Shown here: in pieces, positions 60,161-64,000 of the stretch
How positions within the stretch are numbered: the first letter of the stretch is position 1
Layout of the letters: every line of letters begins with the position of its first letter
Assembly: GCF_002925845.1 (NCBI RefSeq)
Contig: NZ_PDNI01000065.1
Span: 62,001-126,000 of the forward strand
From: Roseovarius nitratireducens
Lineage (GTDB): Bacteria > Pseudomonadota > Alphaproteobacteria > Rhodobacterales > Rhodobacteraceae
Direction: 5' to 3'
Length of the DNA: 64,000 nt
The notes under the pieces: model-generated
The model's database searches: none
Told to the model about the DNA's origin: nothing
The model's input: the letters and a program-made list of their open reading frames with translations, nothing else
Translations under genes and position numbers: made by a program

Positions 60161-61402
60161 TCAGCCGCCCTCGCCAGACTCGCCCGACCCCTCGCCGGAC
60201 GCGTCGCCGCCGCGCGGCACCACCGGGCGCACGGGACGCGGCGTAGGGCCGCGCGCCTGCCCCATGAGCCGCGTCAGCGCCGCCAGATCGGTGCGTAGCT
60301 CGGTCATGGTCTCCTGACGCCCGGCGCTGATTTCCTCGAGAATGCGCAGCATCTGCACGTCGATCGAGCGCAGGCGCATCCGGCTCTCGGCATCCAGCCC
60401 CTCGCTCGTCTCGCGCGCCTCGATCGCCTCGATGAGCCGCTCCTGCCCGTCGGCTACCCGCATCAGCGCCACCTGCACCGGGCTCTGATCGCTCATCCGG
60501 TGCGTCAGTCGCTCGATGGAATCGGCCAGCACGCCGAGCTTCTCGTCGACCATCGCGCGGCTCACCTCGGATTGCGCGATGGTGCTCTGCAACGCCTCGA
60601 CCTGCCCGGTCATGTGGTCAAGCACCTCGGCCACCATCGCGCGCCCGCCGCCATCCTCGCCGTCGCCCTCGGAAAGGCCAAGCCGGGTTATGGTCGATAT
60701 CCATTCCTCCAACTCGCGATAAAACCGGTTCTGCCCGTGCCCGGCAAACAACTCCAGCAGACCCACGACAAGCGAGCCCGACAGCCCCAGCAGCGACGAG
60801 GCAAAGGCCACGCCCATTCCGCCAAGCTGCTCCTCCAGCCCGGTCATCAGCCGGTTAAATATGGCGATTCCCTCCTCGCCCTCCTGCGGGGCCAGGCTGC
60901 GGATTGTATCGACCACCGCCGGAACGGTGGTGGCGAGACCGTAGAACGTACCCAGCAGCCCGAGGAAAATCAGCAGGCTGACGATATAGCGGGTGATCTC
61001 GCGCGCCTCGTCGATACGCTGCGCCACCGAATCGAGGATCGAGCGCGCTGAGCTTGACGCGATCTGCATCCGCTTGCCGCGCCCGCGCAGCATGGTGGCC
61101 AGCGGTGCCAGAAGCGAGGGCGGGTGGGTAAGCTCATGCCCCGGCGTCTGCGCGGCAAACCCCTCGATCCAGCGCGCCGAACCGATGAGCTGGATGACCT
61201 GCCAGAAGGTCGCGATCACCCCCAGAACGAAGACGAAAAAGATGAACCCGTTGAGCCAAGGGTTCGCCTCGAACACCGGTAGCACCCGCGGCAGCGCCAG
61301 AAACGCCCCCACCGCCGTCAGCGCCAGCACGATCAGCATCAGCAGGATCTGCCGATAGGGGGTGGAAAACTGCGGCTCGGCCTCGCGGTCCGGCTGGTCC
61401 AT
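60161..61402 (-). CDS. MotA/TolQ/ExbB-type proton channel family protein
   Basis: A 413-residue membrane protein. Hydrophobic segments lie near 20-38, 48-70, 140-162 and 205-225. The core helix pair LLIFLGLLGTFYGLATTV and GMGVAFASSLLGLSGSLVVGL matches the TolQ/ExbB/MotA channel family. A cytoplasmic C-terminal region is helical and ends in a Gly/Glu/Ser-rich tail. I chose ATG 61402 (GGGAG upstream); a GTG at 61441 is an alternative. It forms a two-gene unit with the OmpA/MotB-like gene. Confidence 0.83.
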   Translation of the reverse strand: MDQPDREAEPQFSTPYRQILLMLIVLALTAVGAFLALPRVLPVFEANPWLNGFIFFVFVLGVIATFWQVIQLIGSARWIEGFAAQTPGHELTHPPSLLAPLATMLRGRGKRMQIASSSARSILDSVAQRIDEAREITRYIVSLLIFLGLLGTFYGLATTVPAVVDTIRSLAPQEGEEGIAIFNRLMTGLEEQLGGMGVAFASSLLGLSGSLVVGLLELFAGHGQNRFYRELEEWISTITRLGLSEGDGEDGGGRAMVAEVLDHMTGQVEALQSTIAQSEVSRAMVDEKLGVLADSIERLTHRMSDQSPVQVALMRVADGQERLIEAIEARETSEGLDAESRMRLRSIDVQMLRILEEISAGRQETMTELRTDLAALTRLMGQARGPTPRPVRPVVPRGGDASGEGSGESGEGG

Positions 61403-61424
61403 CTGGACGCTCCCGACACGTTTC

Positions 61425-61451
61425 TTTGCAGGTTTTTGCACGTCTTTGCAG
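61425..61451 (+). repeat. Three TTTGCA repeats at ~10-bp spacing
   Basis: TTTGCA occurs at 61425-61430, 61435-61440 and 61446-61451, just upstream of the ExbB/MotA-like gene. The spacing of about one helical turn fits a protein-binding site, but it could be chance. Confidence 0.35.
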
Positions 61452-61488
61452 GCGCAACCCTACGCCGCCTGCCCGCGCAAGCCAAGGC

Positions 61489-62013
61489 TTATCCGCAGAT
61501 ATGGCGCACCCGGCGCACGAGCCAGTCCAAATCGCGATCACCGAGGCCCAATTCGCGCAGATGCACATCGGTCTGGAACAGGTACTCGGTATTCGGTCCG
61601 CGCCCGCCATGCGCGCGGGCGATGATCTGCGCCTGTTCTTCCAGATCGAGCCCGCCGCAATACTGCGCGTGGTCCGGATCGACCACGTAGGTCACCGCCT
61701 CCACCTCGCGCCCGTCCGTGAGCATGACCGGCAGCCGCGTCTCGTGATAAGCCGCCGAAACCAGCTCGCGCTCGCGCAAATACGCCAGCACCTCGTCGGC
61801 GCGCGCAGGGTCGGCGCGCAGCGCCACACCCGAACAGGCTGTATCCGTCGCGCGGTCCAGCGCCAGCACCAGCCCCGGCGTCTCGGGCGTGCCGCGATGG
61901 TGGATCGAACGCATGCAGAAACTGCGCCGATAGCCCGGCAGCCGCGCGATCACCCGCTCCACCGTGTCAAAGCCCGGATTCCACACCAGCGAGCCATAGC
62001 CGAACACCCACAT
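61489..62013 (-). CDS. ChaC-like gamma-glutamylcyclotransferase
   Basis: A 174-residue protein starting MWVFGYGSLVWNPGF, the substrate-binding YGSL motif of the GGCT fold. A RSFCMRSIHHRGTPETPG segment follows, matching the ChaC branch that degrades glutathione to 5-oxoproline and Cys-Gly. The catalytic Glu is probably in NTEYLFQT or in LRERELVSAAY. AGGGGAAAA precedes the ATG at 62013; the longer frame upstream overlaps the DUF2125 promoter. It is divergent from DUF2125. Confidence 0.87.
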   Translation of the reverse strand: MWVFGYGSLVWNPGFDTVERVIARLPGYRRSFCMRSIHHRGTPETPGLVLALDRATDTACSGVALRADPARADEVLAYLRERELVSAAYHETRLPVMLTDGREVEAVTYVVDPDHAQYCGGLDLEEQAQIIARAHGGRGPNTEYLFQTDVHLRELGLGDRDLDWLVRRVRHICG

Positions 62014-62084
62014 GCCTTTTCCCCTGTTCCTCGCGTTCCGCCCCCTATAAACACCCTTCGCGAAGGGCATGAAAGGGGCAAGCC

Positions 62085-63086
62085 ATGCGGGCACTTCTGG
62101 CCGTCATCCTCGTCGCCGCCGGGCTCTGGGCCGGCTATTGGGTTATTGGCAGCCGCACCACCCACTCGGCGTTCGAGGGCTGGTTTGACGCGCGCCGCGC
62201 CGAGGGCTGGGTGGCCGAGACGAGCAGCCTCGGCGTGCAGGGCTTTCCCAACCGCTTCGACGTGGTGTTCGAAGACCTGATCCTCGCCGATCCCGCCACA
62301 GGGCTGGCGTGGGAGGCGCCGCGCTTCCAGATCGACGCGTTGAGCTATCGGCCCAATCACGTCATCGCCGTCTGGCCCGACGAACAGCGTATCGCCACCC
62401 CGGAAGAGAAGTTCCGGATCGAGAGCCGCGACATGCGCGCCTCGCTGGTGATCGCGCCCGACGCGGCGCTCGCGCCCCGGCGCATGACGCTCACCGCCGA
62501 TTTCGTGCGCGTCACCTCCGAGACACGCCCCGGGGAAACCACCGCGCTCTCCACCCTCAGCCTCGCCGCCGAGCGGCAGGAGGGCTCAACCTACCGGTTC
62601 GGCCTGCGCGCCGAGGGGCTGACGCTCGCCGCGCCCGCGCGGACGCGGCTCGATCCGGAGGGCCGCCTGCCCGACCGCATCAGCGGATTTACCGCTGATG
62701 TCACCGCCACGTTCGACAAGCCGTGGGACCGCACCGCCATCGAGCGTGCCCGCCCGCAACCCACCCATCTGAGCGTGCGTCTGGCCGAGGGACGCTGGGG
62801 CGATCTGCTCCTTCAGGCGGCGGGCGAGGTGGACGTGACGCCCGATGGCTGGCCCGATGGCGAGATCACGCTCAAGGCCCGCAACTGGCGCGAGATCGTG
62901 ACCATCCTGCGCAGCGCGGGGGCACTGCCCGAGAGCCTCGCCTCAAGCGTCGAGAACGGCCTCGGCATGATGGCACGCCTCAAAGGCAACCCGGACACGC
63001 TCGACATTCCGCTGGGCTTCGGCGGTGGTCGGATGTGGCTCGGCCCCGTCCCCCTTGGTTCCGCCCCGCGCCTGCGACTGCGCTGA
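62085..63086 (+). CDS. DUF2125 domain-containing protein
   Basis: A 333-residue protein with an N-terminal signal anchor (1-20), then a DUF2125 domain typical of alphaproteobacteria: GVQGFPNRFDVVFEDL, APRFQIDALSYRPNHVIAVWP and, later, LKARNWREIVTILRSAG. It is probably periplasmic and membrane-tethered. The role is unknown. A GGGGCAAGCC precedes the ATG. Confidence 0.85.
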   Translation: MRALLAVILVAAGLWAGYWVIGSRTTHSAFEGWFDARRAEGWVAETSSLGVQGFPNRFDVVFEDLILADPATGLAWEAPRFQIDALSYRPNHVIAVWPDEQRIATPEEKFRIESRDMRASLVIAPDAALAPRRMTLTADFVRVTSETRPGETTALSTLSLAAERQEGSTYRFGLRAEGLTLAAPARTRLDPEGRLPDRISGFTADVTATFDKPWDRTAIERARPQPTHLSVRLAEGRWGDLLLQAAGEVDVTPDGWPDGEITLKARNWREIVTILRSAGALPESLASSVENGLGMMARLKGNPDTLDIPLGFGGGRMWLGPVPLGSAPRLRLR

Positions 63087-63109
63087 TCCCCTGTCGACCG
63101 CCCACCGCG

Positions 63110-64000
63110 TCAGCCGCCCGGCGCGCTCACCATCCCCATGATATCATAGGTTCTACGCAGGATCGGTGCCGCAATGGCGCGGGCGCGGCCCGCACCCTCG
63201 GCGAGGATGCGGTCGATCTCGGCCTCGTCGTGCATCAGCCGCTTCATCTCGGTCGAGATCGGCGCGAGCCGGTCGACCGCCAGATCGGCCAGACGCGGCT
63301 TGAATACGGAAAAAGGCTGACCGCCCGCTTCGGCCATCACCTGCTCGATGTCCATATCCGCCAATGCCGCATAGATATTGACGAGGTTACGTGCCTCCGG
63401 TCGGTCCTCCAGCCCCTCGGCCTCCGAAGGCAGCGGTTCAGGATCGGTCTTGGCCTTGCGGATCTTCCTGGCGATGGTCTCGGCATCGTCGGTAAGGTTG
63501 ATCCGGCTCATATCCGACGGGTCGGATTTCGACATCTTCTTGGTCCCGTCGCGCAAGCTCATCACCCGCGTCGCCGCCCCCTCGATCACCGGCTCGGGCA
63601 ACGGAAAGAACTCCACCCCGTAATCGTGGTTGAACTTGGCGGCAATGTCGCGTGACAGCTCGATATGCTGTTTCTGGTCCTCGCCCACGGGCACGTGGGT
63701 GCCATGATAGGCGAGGATATCGGCGGCCATCAGCGCCGGGTAGGCAAATAGCCCGAGCGAGGCGTTCTGCGCATTCTTGCCAGCCTTGTCCTTGAATTGC
63801 GTCATCCGCTGCATCCAGCCCAAGCGCGCCACGCAGTTGAATACCCAGGCAAGCTGGCTGTGCTCGGCCACCTGGCTCTGGTTGAAAAGGATCGAGCGCG
63901 CGGGATCAAGCCCCGAGGCGATGAACCCGGCAGCAAGCTCGCGCGTGGCGCGGCGCAGGTCGGCAGGCTCTTGCCAGACGGTGACGGCGTGCAGATCGAC
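63110..64000 (-). CDS. trpS: Tryptophan--tRNA ligase, C-terminal part (5' end outside window)
   Basis: The frame is open to the window edge, giving the last 296 residues. It contains [11 protein letters not shown], the MTQFKDK region, [20 protein letters not shown] and the KMSKS motif as [10 protein letters not shown]. This is class I tryptophanyl-tRNA synthetase charging tRNA-Trp. The HIGH motif lies beyond the window. Confidence 0.95.
   Translation of the reverse strand, partial: VDLHAVTVWQEPADLRRATRELAAGFIASGLDPARSILFNQSQVAEHSQLAWVFNCVARLGWMQRMTQFKDKAGKNAQNASLGLFAYPALMAADILAYHGTHVPVGEDQKQHIELSRDIAAKFNHDYGVEFFPLPEPVIEGAATRVMSLRDGTKKMSKSDPSDMSRINLTDDAETIARKIRKAKTDPEPLPSEAEGLEDRPEARNLVNIYAALADMDIEQVMAEAGGQPFSVFKPRLADLAVDRLAPISTEMKRLMHDEAEIDRILAEGAGRARAIAAPILRRTYDIMGMVSAPGG

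Noticed and set aside
57991-61402. Zorya-type anti-phage system (ZorA/ZorB) suspected from the MotA-like/MotB-like pair
   Set aside because: The long region is in the periplasmic OmpA partner, not in the tail of the channel protein, and no ZorC, ZorD or ZorE-like nuclease/helicase gene is nearby.

Overview
The window looks like a chromosome segment of a high-GC marine-type alphaproteobacterium of the Rhodobacteraceae (Roseobacter group). The basis is the gene families present (form II cox-like SLM genes, usg, DUF2125, Hint-domain and sulfotransferase genes, DUF3305/DUF3306 formate dehydrogenase cluster, ScfR/PccR-like boxes at prpE) and the very high GC with long antisense open frames. No rRNA, tRNA, CRISPR array, insertion sequence or prophage was seen.

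Layout. 1-322: 3' end of a penicillin-acylase-type hydrolase. 387-8454 (minus): a xanthine dehydrogenase/CO dehydrogenase-family operon. From the promoter side it runs MoxR ATPase, VWA protein, XdhC, molybdopterin-binding protein, then coxS-coxL-coxM; the AYRGAGR motif and the S-L-M order mark it as form II. 8666-13158 (plus): an unknown protein, pyrC, pyrE, dnaB. 13261-17713 (minus): a SelD fused to an NADH-dehydrogenase-like flavoprotein, an SLC13 permease, usg. 17904-21313 (plus): gyrA and a small membrane protein. 21365-22897 (minus): a CapD-type nucleotide-sugar dehydratase lacking its usual membrane anchor.

23386-38843 is a formate dehydrogenase island. On the minus strand, reading from a divergent promoter near 33.4 kb: DUF3305, DUF3306, TorD-like chaperone, small Tat protein, FdhA (Cys form), Fdh3B, cytochrome b subunit, WD40-cytochrome c, a 45-residue peptide, and an NtrC-type regulator without GAFTGA. 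On the plus strand: a large polyferredoxin. Then come a cytochrome c fused to a remnant tungstate-binding-protein fold (minus) and a tight plus-strand operon DUF6494-apbC-biotin/lipoate ligase-like-DUF6505, closed by a strong terminator. Most genes here overlap or nearly touch, so the island probably works as one unit: the periplasmic FDH oxidises formate and passes electrons through Fe-S and haem subunits to the membrane, while the remaining genes mature, deliver or regulate it.

38873-64000 is mostly core metabolism and envelope genes: glyA, NAD kinase, a decayed stretch with a small membrane protein, prpE with TTTGCAAA boxes, maeB with a 14-bp palindromic operator candidate, a SPOR-domain protein, a GAPDH, a sulfotransferase, a broken Hint-domain gene, htpX, a YHS protein, a thioesterase, a methyltransferase and gloB, clpA and an M23 peptidase, an ExbB/MotA-like plus OmpA/MotB-like pair with a very long coiled coil, a ChaC-like cyclotransferase, DUF2125, and the 3' part of trpS.

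The most interesting material is the FDH island, in particular the unannotated 45-aa ORF, the GAFTGA-less regulator, the TupA-remnant cytochrome and the linked apbC operon. Next are the prpE and maeB operators, a dispersed intergenic repeat family, and the long-coil energiser pair. Nothing seen is clearly a wholly new system.
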